From JALZOC01 sp031361295 (GTDB lineage Bacteria > Acidobacteriota > Vicinamibacteria > Vicinamibacterales > 2-12-FULL-66-21), in contig JANMCN010000301.1 of assembly GCA_031361295.1 (NCBI GenBank), positions 23,093 to 87,092 of the forward strand: a DNA stretch of 64,000 nt, in the 5' to 3' direction. Every line of letters begins with the position of its first letter. Position 1 is the first letter of the stretch. Below are positions 1-9,109 of the stretch, piece by piece. Made by a program: the position numbers and the translations under genes. The notes under the pieces were generated by a model. It worked only from the letters and a program-made list of their open reading frames with translations, did not search any database and was not told the origin of the DNA.

Positions 1-969
1 CGACAGCTCGTGAGGGAGCTGCGCCTTCGCGGGTTCCTGGCGGAGCTCGTGAGCGTGCCGTTCAAGTGGTACCCGAAGGAAGAAATCCTGCCGCACGCCG
101 CGGCCTGGCGCCTGCTCGATCTGAGTGAGTCCAACGGCCAGCCGGTGGATCTGCTCATCGCGTCGAAGTTCCCGACGTACGTCGCCCGTCACCCGAACAA
201 GGTCGCCTGGCTCATCCACCAGTACCGGGCCGCTTACGAACTGTGCGGCACGGAGTACAGCGATTTCGCGCACACCGAACTCGACGTGGGGGTGCGCGAC
301 AGTCTGATGCGGCTGGATGCGGAAACGCTCGGCGAATGTCGCCGGATATTCGCCAATGCCAGGAACACGGCCGGGCGGCTCTCCCGGTTCAACGGCCTCC
401 AGGCAGAGCCCCTCTACCATCCGCCGCAGCTGGCTCCGCGGCTGGTGGCGGGTCCTTACGGCGACTACGTGCTGTCGGTCGGTCGCATCGAGTCCGTCAA
501 ACGCGTCGATCTGATCATCAAGGCGATGGCGCAGGTCGGCCCGGATGTCCGGCTGATCGTCGCCGGGGATGGGACGCAGCGCCCGAACGCCGAGCGCGTG
601 GCCGAGCAACTCGGCGTGGCCGACCGCGTCCGTTTCCTCGGCAGTGTCGGCGACGACGACCTGATCGGGTTGTACGCGGGGGCCCTCGCCGTCATCTATC
701 CCCCCTTCGACGAGGACTTCGGCTACGTCACGCTGGAAGCGTTCCTCGCCCGGAAGGCCGTCGTGACCTGTTCCGACTCCGGGGGCCCGAACGAGTTCGT
801 GGTCGACGGCGTCAACGGCCTGGTGTGCGCGCCGGACGCGGACGAGATCGCGACGGCGATCCGCCGGCTCGCCGCGGATCGAGTCGGGGCCGCCGCGATG
901 GGAGACGCCGGCCACGAGGTCGCCAGCAGGATTACGTGGGACGGCGTCATCGAAAAGTTGGTCTCCTGA
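1..969 (+). CDS. GT4-family glycosyltransferase, 5' end outside the window
   Basis: This is a retaining GT-B glycosyltransferase that probably adds a sugar to a growing surface glycan at the cytoplasmic face of the membrane. The reading frame is open to the left edge, so the N-terminus is missing; a GTG at base 10 is only an internal candidate. The C-terminal nucleotide-sugar half is typical of family GT4: a Rossmann segment beginning YVLSVGRIESVKR, then AGDGTQ, and the E-x7-E pair at codons 238 and 246 counted from base 1, inside a YPPFDEDFGYVTLE stretch, followed by SGGPNEFV. About 322 codons are visible. A GT2 gene follows 10 bases downstream on the same strand. Donor and acceptor cannot be told from sequence. 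Confidence 0.85.
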   Translation, partial: RQLVRELRLRGFLAELVSVPFKWYPKEEILPHAAAWRLLDLSESNGQPVDLLIASKFPTYVARHPNKVAWLIHQYRAAYELCGTEYSDFAHTELDVGVRDSLMRLDAETLGECRRIFANARNTAGRLSRFNGLQAEPLYHPPQLAPRLVAGPYGDYVLSVGRIESVKRVDLIIKAMAQVGPDVRLIVAGDGTQRPNAERVAEQLGVADRVRFLGSVGDDDLIGLYAGALAVIYPPFDEDFGYVTLEAFLARKAVVTCSDSGGPNEFVVDGVNGLVCAPDADEIATAIRRLAADRVGAAAMGDAGHEVASRITWDGVIEKLVS

Positions 970-979
970 GCCGCCACAA

Positions 980-2014
980 GTGCCAGAATTGCGACGCCCC
1001 GTGAAGCTGATCATCCAGATCCCCTGTCTCAACGAAGCCGCGACACTCCCCGCGACCCTGGCCGATCTGCCCCGCTCGATCCCGGGCATCGATCTCGTGG
1101 AGGTGTTGATCGTGGACGACGGGTCGCGCGATGGGACGGCAGACGTCGCGCGGCAGTGCGGCGTCGAGCACGTGGTCCGCTTCCGCCGGAACAAGGGTCT
1201 CGCCGCCGCATTCATGGCAGGCATCGACGCCTCACTCAAAGCGGGCGCGGACTTCATCGTCAACACCGACGCCGACAACCAGTACGCGGCGCACGAGATC
1301 CCGAAGCTCCTCGAACCCCTGCTGAGCGGCGCGGCCGACATCGTGATCGGAGACCGCAATGTCGGAGAACTGCGGCACATGTCCTGGCGGAAACGCCAGC
1401 TCCAGCGGCTTGGCAGCTGGGTCGTCCGGCAGGTCTCGAATACCAGCGTGCCCGACACGACCAGCGGCTTCCGGGCTTACACGCGGGAAGCGGCCCTCCG
1501 CATGACGGTGATCTCCGAGTTCTCGTACACGCTCGAGTCGATCATCCAGGCCGGCAAGAAGCGCATGGCGATCGCGCACGTGCCGGTCGCCACGAACCCG
1601 CGCACACGCGAGTCGCGGCTCTTCGACAGCGTGTTCTCGTACATCAAGCGCTCCGCCGCGACCATCGTGCGGATCTACGCGATGTACGAACCCCTGAAGG
1701 TCTTCACCTATCTCGGCCTGAGCGTGCTCGGGATCGGCGTGGCGATCTCGATTCGCTTTCTGTACGACTACTTCACCGAGGCGGGGTTCGGACCCGAACG
1801 CCACCTGCAGTCGTTGATCGCGTCAGCCGTGCTGATGATCGTCGGGTTCCAGGTGATCGTCATCGGCCTGCTCGCGGACATGATCTCCGGCAACCGCAAG
1901 CTGCTCGAGGACGTGCTGTACCGGGTGCGCAAGCTCGAACTGCCGGACGGGCGCGCGCGGCCCGGCGAAGCACCGGTGCACGGCGCGGCGCAACACGATC
2001 GGTGGGAACGATAG
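980..2014 (+). CDS. GT2 polyprenol-phosphate glycosyltransferase with C-terminal membrane helices
   Basis: An inverting GT-A transferase of the DPM1/GtrB type. It probably moves a sugar from a nucleotide donor to polyprenyl phosphate. The N-terminus has the strand IQIPCLNEAATLP and the VDDGSRDGT donor-binding loop; a metal-binding NTDADNQY motif puts acidic residues at D97 and D99. DTTSGFRAY follows, typical of this subfamily. After about residue 230 there are two hydrophobic helices (around FTYLGLSVLGIGVAISIRF and LMIVGFQVIVIGLLADMI), as in GtrB. The total is 344 aa. The start is GTG at 980; a second in-frame GTG at 1001 sits just before the conserved first strand and may be the true start. 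The stop codon overlaps the next GTG start (TAGTG). Confidence 0.88.
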   Translation: MPELRRPVKLIIQIPCLNEAATLPATLADLPRSIPGIDLVEVLIVDDGSRDGTADVARQCGVEHVVRFRRNKGLAAAFMAGIDASLKAGADFIVNTDADNQYAAHEIPKLLEPLLSGAADIVIGDRNVGELRHMSWRKRQLQRLGSWVVRQVSNTSVPDTTSGFRAYTREAALRMTVISEFSYTLESIIQAGKKRMAIAHVPVATNPRTRESRLFDSVFSYIKRSAATIVRIYAMYEPLKVFTYLGLSVLGIGVAISIRFLYDYFTEAGFGPERHLQSLIASAVLMIVGFQVIVIGLLADMISGNRKLLEDVLYRVRKLELPDGRARPGEAPVHGAAQHDRWER

Positions 2015-2874
2015 TGGCTGGAACCTCGTCGGTGTCGGTGGTTGTTCCGGCGTTCAACGAGGCCCGAGGGATCCGTGACGTGGTGTCGGATCTGTCGGCG
2101 GCGGGGCCCTGGCACGAGATCATCGTCGTCGACGACGGCTCCACGGATTCGACAGCCGACCGGGCCGCCGAGGCGGGCGCGGTCGTCGTCAGGCATCCCT
2201 ACAACAAGGGGAATGGAGCGGCCGTGAAGAGCGGGATCCGCCGTGCCTCCGGCGAGTTCGTGATGATCATCGACGGCGACGGCCAGCACCGCGCGGAGGA
2301 TGCGCGGCGCGTGGTCTCACGGCTCGGTGAGTACGATTTGGTGATTGGCGCCCGTGCACCCGCGTCCCAGGCGACGCTTGCACGGCGGGCGGGCAACGCG
2401 GTGCTGAACGGCCTCGCCAGTTATCTGACGGGCCGCCACATCCCCGACCTGACGTCGGGCTTCAGGGGCGCACGGCGCGAATGTCTGCGCGAGTTCCTGC
2501 ACCTGCTGCCGAACGGCTTCTCGACGCCCACCACCACGACGCTCGCCTTCATCAAGGCCGGATACAACGTGGCATTCGAGCCCACCGAGGCCCGCCAGCG
2601 GGTGGGCACGTCGAAGATCAGGCTGGCGCGCGACGGCGCCAGGTTCCTGATCATCATCCTGAAGATCGTGACGATCTTCAGCCCGTTGCGGGTGTTCCTG
2701 CCCGTGAGCCTCGCGTCGCTGGCGGTCGGCCTCGCGTACGCCGGCTGGACCGTCGCCACCCAGCGGCACATCACGAACTCCTCCGTGCTGCTGATCATGC
2801 TCGCCGTGATCGTGTTCCTCGTCGGGCTCGTCTCGGAGCAGATTTCCGCGCTTCGCTTTGAAGGCCGCCAGTAG
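2014..2874 (+). CDS. GT2 polyprenol-phosphate glycosyltransferase
   Basis: A second DPM1-like GT2 enzyme of 286 aa. The GTG at 2014 overlaps the preceding stop, and the first strand SVSVVVPAFNEARG begins six residues in. Features seen are VDDGSTDSTAD, IDGDGQH with metal ligands D87 and D89, LTSGFRGARR, and two C-terminal hydrophobic helices (VFLPVSLASLAVGLAYAG and SSVLLIMLAVIVFLVGLVS). The open frame continues far upstream of 2014, but that part overlaps the previous gene and is Arg/Pro-rich antisense-like sequence, so I reject it. It likely charges a polyprenyl phosphate with a sugar for the membrane GT-C transferase encoded directly downstream, whose start overlaps this gene by 17 bases. 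Confidence 0.88.
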   Translation: MAGTSSVSVVVPAFNEARGIRDVVSDLSAAGPWHEIIVVDDGSTDSTADRAAEAGAVVVRHPYNKGNGAAVKSGIRRASGEFVMIIDGDGQHRAEDARRVVSRLGEYDLVIGARAPASQATLARRAGNAVLNGLASYLTGRHIPDLTSGFRGARRECLREFLHLLPNGFSTPTTTTLAFIKAGYNVAFEPTEARQRVGTSKIRLARDGARFLIIILKIVTIFSPLRVFLPVSLASLAVGLAYAGWTVATQRHITNSSVLLIMLAVIVFLVGLVSEQISALRFEGRQ

Positions 2875-4123
2875 CCGCCACTCGACGTCGCCCGACCCCG
2901 CACGCGCGCGGCGGCTGATCCTCATTCTTGCCGTGCTCGGCTTCTTCCTCAGGCTCGCGTTCGGGCTGTTCTACTGGATCGACAAACCGCTGACGCACGA
3001 CGAGCACGAATACCTGGCGTTGTCGCAGAGCGTCGCCGCCGGACAGGGGTTCGTCTATGGGGCCGGCCATGACACCGGAACCACCCAGCAGTTTGGCCGG
3101 GCCCCGCTGTACCCCGTGTTCCTGGCCGCGGCCGGCGCCGGGGCCCGCGACTACAGCGCGTCGCCGACCCGGGTGAAATTGGCGCAGTCGCTGCTCGGCG
3201 CGATTGGCGTGTGGCTCATCGGCGTCATCGCCGTCCGCACCGCTGGCCCCGCCGGAGGTGTCGCGGCCGCACTCCTGGCCGCCGTGTATCCGCCTCTGGT
3301 GTGGATCTGCTCGTATGTTCTCAGCGAGGCGCTCTACAGCACGGTGGCGCTGACGGCCGTGCTGCTCCTCGACCGCGCGCTCGATCGCGCGGATGCGGGT
3401 GGGTCCTCTGCCGCCCGCTGGAGGTCGGCCGCGTCGGGCATCGCGACAGGCATCGCGATCCTCGTGCGTCCAGCCATGCTGTTTTTTCTTCCGCTCGCGG
3501 GCCTGTGGCTCGCGCGGCGGCGCCGCGGAGCGCTTGGCGTGATTTTCGTCGTCACGGCCCTCGGCGTGGTGGCGCCCTGGACCGCCCGGAACGTCCGGCT
3601 GTTTCACCGTCCGGTAATCGTGGCGTCGGAAGGCGGCGTCACTTTCTGGACCGGCAACCATCCGCTCGCGCGAGGCGAAGGGGACCTTGCGGCCAACCCC
3701 GACATCAAGCGCGCGGAAATCGCGTTCCGCGAGGCGCGTCCTGGTCTGACGTCGGAGCAACTCGAGCCGCTGTACTACCGCGATGCGCTGCGTTACATCG
3801 CCGCCCACCCGATCTGGTGGATGGGGCTCCTCGCGAGAAAAGCGTTCTACACGGTCGTGCCTGCCGGCCCCTCGTATACGCTACACTCGACGGCATACTT
3901 GGTCGCGTCGGTCGCGTCGTACCTGCTGCTGCTGCCGCTCGCCGCATGGGGCTGGGTGGCAGGCCGTGGCGATCGGCGTCCGGAGGCGCTGTTCGTGCTG
4001 GCGGCCTCCTCGGTCCTGGCCGGTCTCGTGTTCTTCCCGCAGGAGCGGTTCCGGATCCCCGTGATCGACCCAGCCCTGATTGTGTGTGCGGCTGCTGCCT
4101 GCGCTGATCGTTGGAACCGCTGA
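2858..4123 (+). CDS. GT39-like (GT-C fold) membrane glycosyltransferase
   Basis: A polytopic membrane protein of 421 aa resembling ArnT/PMT-type GT-C transferases, which use polyprenyl-phosphate sugars on the periplasmic side. After a short basic N-terminus comes a hydrophobic helix (LILILAVLGFFLRLAFGLF), then the acidic loop KPLTHDEHEYLALS, which matches the catalytic D/E loop of GT39. Several further transmembrane segments follow, with R-rich cytoplasmic loops between them. It starts with TTG at 2858 inside the end of the GT2 gene, and its TGA overlaps the next ATG, so the three genes are likely translationally coupled. The acceptor is unknown; it could be a lipid, a protein or the polysaccharide itself. 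Confidence 0.8.
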   Translation: MKAASSRHSTSPDPARARRLILILAVLGFFLRLAFGLFYWIDKPLTHDEHEYLALSQSVAAGQGFVYGAGHDTGTTQQFGRAPLYPVFLAAAGAGARDYSASPTRVKLAQSLLGAIGVWLIGVIAVRTAGPAGGVAAALLAAVYPPLVWICSYVLSEALYSTVALTAVLLLDRALDRADAGGSSAARWRSAASGIATGIAILVRPAMLFFLPLAGLWLARRRRGALGVIFVVTALGVVAPWTARNVRLFHRPVIVASEGGVTFWTGNHPLARGEGDLAANPDIKRAEIAFREARPGLTSEQLEPLYYRDALRYIAAHPIWWMGLLARKAFYTVVPAGPSYTLHSTAYLVASVASYLLLLPLAAWGWVAGRGDRRPEALFVLAASSVLAGLVFFPQERFRIPVIDPALIVCAAAACADRWNR

Positions 4124-4833
4124 TGAACGTGCTCGTAGTCGTGCCGACCTACAACGAGCGGGAGAATCTTCCCGTGCTCGTCCGCGGAGTGCTCGCGCAT
4201 GCCGGATTCCGGATGCTGATCGTCGACGATGGCTCCCCCGATGGGACCGGCGAGGTTGCGGATGCACTGTCGGTCCAGCATCCGGGGCGCATCGAGGTCA
4301 TGCACCGGACCGGCCGGCGCGGCCTCGGGCGCTCGTATATCGATGGCCTGCACAAGGCGATCGGCATGGACGGTGTCGATCTGATCTGCCAGATGGACGC
4401 CGACCTGTCGCACGATCCCGAGTATCTGCCCGCCCTCACCGCCGCCGCGGGCGCGGCCGACGTGGTCATCGGCTCGCGGTACCTCAACGGCGTCAGCGTC
4501 GTGAACTGGCCGCTCCATCGCATCTTTCTCAGTACCTTTGCGAACCGCTACATCCGGGCCGTCACGCGGCTGTCGGCGACCGACTGCACCAGCGGCTTCC
4601 GGTGCTGGCGCCGCGCGGCGCTGGCGCGGCTCCCTCTCGACGCCATGGTGTCCGACGGGTACGCCTTCCTCGTGGAAATGCTGTTCGACGCGGCCCGCCT
4701 GGGCTGCCGCGTCGCCGAGGTCCCGATCATCTTCGTCGAGCGGCGGCAGGGTCAGTCCAAGCTCTCGTCCGGAGTGATCCTCGAATCGATCGTCATGCCC
4801 TGGCGTCTGAAGCTACGCGGCGGGCGCCGCTGA
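4123..4833 (+). CDS. polyprenol monophosphomannose synthase-type GT2
   Basis: A soluble DPM1 homologue of 236 aa with no C-terminal membrane helices. It is likely to make polyprenyl-phosphate mannose or a similar single-sugar lipid donor. Motifs: VVVPTYNERENLPVL, VDDGSPDGTGE, QMDADLSHDP with D92 and D94, NWPLHR, and SGFRCWRRAAL, all in the order seen in bacterial Ppm1/DPM1 proteins. The C-terminus carries VPIIFVERRQGQSKLS, the conserved acceptor-loop signature. I chose ATG 4123 because it overlaps the preceding stop (ATGA) and begins just before the first strand; an in-frame TTG lies 12 bases earlier. The adjacent GT-C gene is a natural consumer of its product. Confidence 0.92.
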   Translation: MNVLVVVPTYNERENLPVLVRGVLAHAGFRMLIVDDGSPDGTGEVADALSVQHPGRIEVMHRTGRRGLGRSYIDGLHKAIGMDGVDLICQMDADLSHDPEYLPALTAAAGAADVVIGSRYLNGVSVVNWPLHRIFLSTFANRYIRAVTRLSATDCTSGFRCWRRAALARLPLDAMVSDGYAFLVEMLFDAARLGCRVAEVPIIFVERRQGQSKLSSGVILESIVMPWRLKLRGGRR

Positions 4834-4837
4834 GCCC

Positions 4838-6067
4838 ATGCCACAGGTCGTCGTGATGGTGACGACGTCCTACCCGCGTTTTCCGGGTGACAGCGTGGGC
4901 ACGTTCATGGAGCCCATCGCCCGCTCGGTCGCGGCCCGCGGCCACGAGGTCCACGTCGTCGCGCCCTGGCACCCGCTCGTCGCGCGACCCGCGGACGATG
5001 GCGGGGTCCACCTGCACTTCTACCGATACGCCCCGATCCCCTCGTTGAACGTGTTCGGATACGCGGCGGCGATGCGCGCGGACGTGAGCCTGCGTGGGGC
5101 GGCGTACATTGCCGCTCCCCTCGCGCTGGCGGCCGGGTGGCACGCTGCTCGATCGGTAGCGCGCCGCTGCCGCGCGACCATCATGCACGGCCACTGGGTG
5201 GTGCCCGGCGGAGTCATGGCCGCCGCTGCGGCGCCGGCGCTGCCCCTCGTGATCAGCCTGCACGGCTCGGACGTGTATGTCGCGGAGACCGTCGCGCCGG
5301 CGACACTCGCGGCGCGGCACGCCTTCCGCCGCGCGGGTTACGTGACCGCGTGCAGCGATGATCTCGCCAGACGGGCGCTCGCGCTCGGCGCGGCGCCGGA
5401 CCGAATCGGCACCGTGCCGTACGGCGTGGACGTGGACCGTTTCAGGCCCGACTCGACGGCGCGCGCCGCTCGACGCCTCGAGCTCGGGGTCGGCGACCGG
5501 ACCCCTCTCGTGCTCGCCGCCGGAAGACTCGTCCGAAAGAAAGGCTTTGAGTACCTGATTGACGCCCTGGCGCGGCTGCCGGGCGTCGTCCTCGCGCTCG
5601 CGGGCGAAGGCACGCTCGAAGCCGAACTGCGGGAGCGCGCCCGGCGAGCGGGGGTGGCTGACCGCGTTCGTTGTCTCGGCAACGTGCCGCAGGAGCGTGT
5701 GGGCGAGCTCTTCGCGGCGGCCGACGTCGTGTGCGTCCCGTCCGTGCGCGACGACCGCGGCAACGTGGACGGGCTGCCCAATGTGCTCATGGAAGCGCTC
5801 GCGGCGGGATCGCCGGTTGTCACCACGGCCGCCGGGGGCATTCTCTCGGTGGTCACCGACGACGTCACGGGATTGATCGTGCCGGAGCGCGATTCGGAAG
5901 CGATCGCGGCGGCACTCGCGCGCATAATCGCACAGCCGGCTCTGGGACGCCGGCTGGGGTCCGCGGCCCGCACCCTGGTGGAGCAGCGCTTCGGCTGGAG
6001 CCGCGCGGCTGAAGCGTTCGAGGCTGCGTACCTCCGGGCGCTTGCCTTCAAATCCTCGCGCAGCTAA
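4838..6067 (+). CDS. GT4-family glycosyltransferase
   Basis: A retaining GT-B transferase of 409 aa. The N-terminal half contains SYPRFPGDSVGTFMEPIA and HVVAPWHPL, and a HGSDVYVAET acceptor-side segment. The C-terminal half has LAAGRLVRKKGFEYLIDAL, LAGEGTLEAELR and a VPSVRDDRGNVDGLPNVLME region in which the family E-x7-E motif is modified to a DxxGNxDGxPN style seen in many GT4 proteins that act on lipid-linked glycans. It ends TAA four bases after a clear tail. It lies in a run of glycosyltransferase genes on the same strand with short gaps. Specificity is unknown. Confidence 0.9.
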   Translation: MPQVVVMVTTSYPRFPGDSVGTFMEPIARSVAARGHEVHVVAPWHPLVARPADDGGVHLHFYRYAPIPSLNVFGYAAAMRADVSLRGAAYIAAPLALAAGWHAARSVARRCRATIMHGHWVVPGGVMAAAAAPALPLVISLHGSDVYVAETVAPATLAARHAFRRAGYVTACSDDLARRALALGAAPDRIGTVPYGVDVDRFRPDSTARAARRLELGVGDRTPLVLAAGRLVRKKGFEYLIDALARLPGVVLALAGEGTLEAELRERARRAGVADRVRCLGNVPQERVGELFAAADVVCVPSVRDDRGNVDGLPNVLMEALAAGSPVVTTAAGGILSVVTDDVTGLIVPERDSEAIAAALARIIAQPALGRRLGSAARTLVEQRFGWSRAAEAFEAAYLRALAFKSSRS

Positions 6068-6084
6068 CATTTACCGGCTAACCC

Positions 6085-6867
6085 ATGCAGCATGTGGCGA
6101 CACCGAGGCGGGGACTCAGTGTGTTTTTTCCCGCCTACAACGACAGCGGGACGATCGCGAGCCTTGTCATAACCGCGCTGCAGGCCGCGCGTGAACTGAC
6201 CGAGGATTTCGAAATCATCGTCGTGAACGACGGGAGTGCGGACGGGACCGCGCAGATCGCCGACGAGCTCGCGCGGACCTATCCCGAAGTCCGCGTGGTC
6301 CATCACCTGCAGAACCGCGGGTATGGCGGCGCCCTGCGCAGCGGCTTCGAAGCGGCGACCCGGGACCTGGTTTTCTATACGGACGGCGACGCGCAATACG
6401 ATCCAAAGGAAATGGCCGTGCTCTGGGGAGCCTTCCACGACGGGGTGGACCTCGTGAACGGTTACAAAATCAGCCGGTCCGATCCTCTTCACCGGATCGT
6501 GATTGGCCGCATCTACCATCACACGGTGAAGATGCTGTTCGGCCTCAAGGTCCGGGACGTCGATTGCGATTTCCGGCTGCTGCGCCGATCGATCTTCGAC
6601 ACCGTGCAGCTCGAAAAGAGCAGTGGCGTCATCTGCCTCGAAATGATGAAGAAGATCCAGGATGCGGGCTTCACCATTTCAGAAGTGCCCGTGCACCACT
6701 ATCATCGGGCCCACGGTCGGTCGCAGTTCTTCAACTTCCGGCGACTGTTCAAGACGGCTGTGGACGTCGCGAAGCTGTGGTACGCCCTCGTCGTGCGCGG
6801 CGAACATCTGAGGTCGCCGGCGCGGTCGGTACCCGCGGCCGTGCCGCCACCCCGAGACCGCGTGTGA
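6085..6867 (+). CDS. GT2 polyprenol-phosphate glycosyltransferase
   Basis: A 260-aa GT-A enzyme related to DPM1/dolichol-phosphate sugar synthases. Visible motifs are SVFFPAYNDSGTIASL, VNDGSADGTAQIADEL, YTDGDAQYDP with metal ligands D100 and D102, KISRSDPLHR and DVDCDFRLLRR. HHYHRAHGRSQFF near residue 215 is the acceptor-loop signature of this group. There is no long hydrophobic helix after the catalytic domain, unlike the first two GT2 genes in the window. It is followed, with a 4-base overlap, by an epimerase/dehydratase gene, so the pair may prepare and load the same sugar. Confidence 0.88.
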   Translation: MQHVATPRRGLSVFFPAYNDSGTIASLVITALQAARELTEDFEIIVVNDGSADGTAQIADELARTYPEVRVVHHLQNRGYGGALRSGFEAATRDLVFYTDGDAQYDPKEMAVLWGAFHDGVDLVNGYKISRSDPLHRIVIGRIYHHTVKMLFGLKVRDVDCDFRLLRRSIFDTVQLEKSSGVICLEMMKKIQDAGFTISEVPVHHYHRAHGRSQFFNFRRLFKTAVDVAKLWYALVVRGEHLRSPARSVPAAVPPPRDRV

Positions 6868-7928
6868 CGACGGCGTCGGCAGACCATCTCGGGTTCTATC
6901 GCGGCCGCCGGGTGATGATCACCGGAGGGCTTGGATTCATCGGGAGCAACCTGGCCAGGCAGCTGGTGAATCTGGGCGCGGACGTGCTCATCGTCGACGC
7001 ACTCGATCCCAATTACGGTGGCAACCTCTTCAACATCAGCGACATCGCCGATCGCGTGCGGGTGAATATCGCCGACGTGCGCATGCAGAGCACCATCGGG
7101 GTCCTGGCGAAGGATCAGGACGTCATCTTCAACCTCGCGGGGCAGGTCAGCCACATCGACAGCATGCGCGATCCGTACACCGACCTGGAAATCAACTGTC
7201 GTGCGCAGCTGTCCATCCTCGAGGCGTGCCGCATCAACAACCCGGGAGTGCGCATCGTCTACGCCGGCACCCGGCAGGTTTACGGCAGACCGGACTACCT
7301 GCCGGTCGACGAAAAGCATCTCGTCCGGCCCGCGGACATCAATGGCGTCAACAAGGCCGCAGGGGAGTACTATCACCTGCTCTACAACAACGTGTTCGAT
7401 GTGCACGCCTGCTCGCTGCGGCTCACCAACGTTTACGGGCCCAGGCAGCTGCTCAAACACGACCGCCAGGGCTTCATCGGCTGGTTCATCAGGCTGGTCC
7501 TCGAGAACCGCGAGATTCAAGTCTTCGGCGACGGTTCGCAGATGCGGGACTTCGTGTATGTGGACGACGCCGCCGACGCGTTTCTCCGCGCGGGCGCCTC
7601 GAATGCCTGCGACGGAGATGTGTTCAATGTCGGCGGCCTGGAGCCGATCTCCCATCGCGATCTCGTGGCGCTGCTGGTCGAGACCGCCGGCCGGGGGAGC
7701 GTCCGTTACGTGGAGTGGCCGCCGGAGAAGAAGCGCATCGACATCGGCAGCTTCTACTCGGATTCGACGAAGTTTCAGCAGACCGTCGGCTGGGCGCCCC
7801 GGGTCTCGCTGCGCGACGGGCTGACCCGGACGCTGCAGTTCTATCGCGCCCACATCCGCGAGTACGTCGACGCTGACACCGCCGCGAGGGTGGATACCGC
7901 CGGGCCGCACCCTCTGGAGTCGTCGTGA
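6864..7928 (+). CDS. NAD-dependent epimerase/dehydratase (extended SDR)
   Basis: A sugar-nucleotide-modifying extended SDR of 354 aa. The Rossmann motif is MITGGLGFIGSN (residues about 18-29), followed by FNLAGQVSHIDSMRDP and YAGTRQVYGRPDYLPV. The usual active-site YxxxK is here NGVNK, with Asn160 in place of Tyr and Lys164 kept. CSLRLTNVYGPRQ and FGDGSQMRDFVYVDDAADAF complete the fold. I chose GTG 6864 because it overlaps the previous stop and lies close to the nucleotide motif; the open frame upstream of it is antisense-like. Without the Tyr a normal SDR proton relay looks impaired, but I recall related subfamilies with the same change, so the enzyme may still be active. It could be an epimerase, a decarboxylase or a dehydratase. 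Confidence 0.85.
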   Translation: MTTASADHLGFYRGRRVMITGGLGFIGSNLARQLVNLGADVLIVDALDPNYGGNLFNISDIADRVRVNIADVRMQSTIGVLAKDQDVIFNLAGQVSHIDSMRDPYTDLEINCRAQLSILEACRINNPGVRIVYAGTRQVYGRPDYLPVDEKHLVRPADINGVNKAAGEYYHLLYNNVFDVHACSLRLTNVYGPRQLLKHDRQGFIGWFIRLVLENREIQVFGDGSQMRDFVYVDDAADAFLRAGASNACDGDVFNVGGLEPISHRDLVALLVETAGRGSVRYVEWPPEKKRIDIGSFYSDSTKFQQTVGWAPRVSLRDGLTRTLQFYRAHIREYVDADTAARVDTAGPHPLESS

Positions 7929-9001
7929 TTCCATTCCTGCAGCTCACGCCTGGCGAAGACGCCGCGGTGGTGCGCGCCGCGGTGGAGCGAGTCATCACGC
8001 GTGGGTGGTTCGTGCTCGGCCCCGAGCTGGCCGCCTTCGAGCCCGAGTTCGCGGCAGCCTGTGGCGCGTCGGAAGCCGTCGGAGTGGGAACCGGAACCGA
8101 CGCGCTCGCGATCGCGCTCCGCGCACTCGGGATCGGCCCCGGTGACGAGGTGATCACGTCGCCGCTGTCGGCCGCCTACTCCGCCCTGGCGATCATGATG
8201 GCCGGCGCGAGGCCCGTGTTCGCCGACATCGATCCGGATCGGTTGACGCTCGATCCCGACGCCGCGGCGGCAGCCGTGACGCCGCGGACGGCGGCTATCC
8301 TGCCGGTTCACCTGTATGGGCAGCCGGCCGACATGCCGGCGCTCTGCGCCGTCGCCGAGCGCCACAACCTCGAGATTGTCGAAGACTGCTGCCAGGCGCA
8401 CCTCGCCACGTGCCACGGGCGGCCGGTCGGCACGTTCGGCGCGGCAGCCGCCTATAGTTTCTATCCCACCAAGAATCTCGGCGCCCTCGGGGACGCCGGC
8501 GCGCTGACGACGAATGACGCGAGCCTCGCCGGAAAGGCACGGCGCCTGCGAAACGGGGGGCAGACGGACCGCTATCACCACGACGAGTTCGGGGTGAACT
8601 CGCGGCTCGACGAGATCCAGGCGGCGGTCCTTCGCGTCCGCCTGCCATTCCTGCCCGGATGGACCGAACGCCGCCGCGGCCTGGCGCGAGAATACCGGCG
8701 CCATCTCTCCGGCCTGCCGCTGGACGTTCCGCGGGAATTCGACCCGGGGCACGTGTATCACCTTTTCCCGGTGCGGAGCCCGGCGCGGGATGCGCTGCAG
8801 GCCGCGTTGCGGGCGTCGGGAATCGAGACGCTGATCCACTACCCTGTCGCCATCTCCCGACAGCCGGCGCTGGCATCGGCGCAGCCGGCCCGCTGCCCCA
8901 TCGCGGAGCGCGTCTCCGGCGAAATTTTTTCATTGCCGCTCTACCCGTCTCTGCCCGCAGACGCCATCGCGCGGGTCACCGCCGTCCTCGCGGCAGCCTA
9001 G
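7925..9001 (+). CDS. DegT/DnrJ/EryC1/StrS-family PLP sugar aminotransferase
   Basis: A 358-aa fold-type I PLP enzyme that transfers an amino group, usually from glutamate, to a keto-sugar nucleotide. It shows the family N-terminus IPFLQLTPGE, the cofactor pocket VGVGTGTDALAIALRALG, GDEVITSPLSAAYSA, the EDCCQAH segment, and SFYPTKNLGALGDAG with the Schiff-base lysine at about K183. GGQTDRYHHDEFGVNSRLDE is the usual signature loop, and the C-terminus has VYHLFPVR and LIHYPVAI. The GTG start overlaps the stop of the upstream epimerase/dehydratase by 4 bases. Together the two genes would give an amino sugar for this locus. Confidence 0.93.
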   Translation: MIPFLQLTPGEDAAVVRAAVERVITRGWFVLGPELAAFEPEFAAACGASEAVGVGTGTDALAIALRALGIGPGDEVITSPLSAAYSALAIMMAGARPVFADIDPDRLTLDPDAAAAAVTPRTAAILPVHLYGQPADMPALCAVAERHNLEIVEDCCQAHLATCHGRPVGTFGAAAAYSFYPTKNLGALGDAGALTTNDASLAGKARRLRNGGQTDRYHHDEFGVNSRLDEIQAAVLRVRLPFLPGWTERRRGLAREYRRHLSGLPLDVPREFDPGHVYHLFPVRSPARDALQAALRASGIETLIHYPVAISRQPALASAQPARCPIAERVSGEIFSLPLYPSLPADAIARVTAVLAAA

Positions 9002-9109
9002 TCTTGTGAAGATGGAGCTCGCGCGACGCGGCGCGACCGACCGGCCGAGGCCGGATCCCACGCGGGCCGCGGGGATTGCGGATGGAGCGGCGGACGCCGG
9101 CGGGAGCTC

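Noticed and set aside
1156..2013. N-terminal extension of the second GT2 gene
   Set aside because: It overlaps the first GT2 gene in another frame and is Arg-rich; the GTG at 2014 begins the fold.
4793..6070. Minus-strand frame opposite the GT4 gene
   Set aside because: Arg/Gly/His-rich shadow; the plus frame has GT4 motifs.
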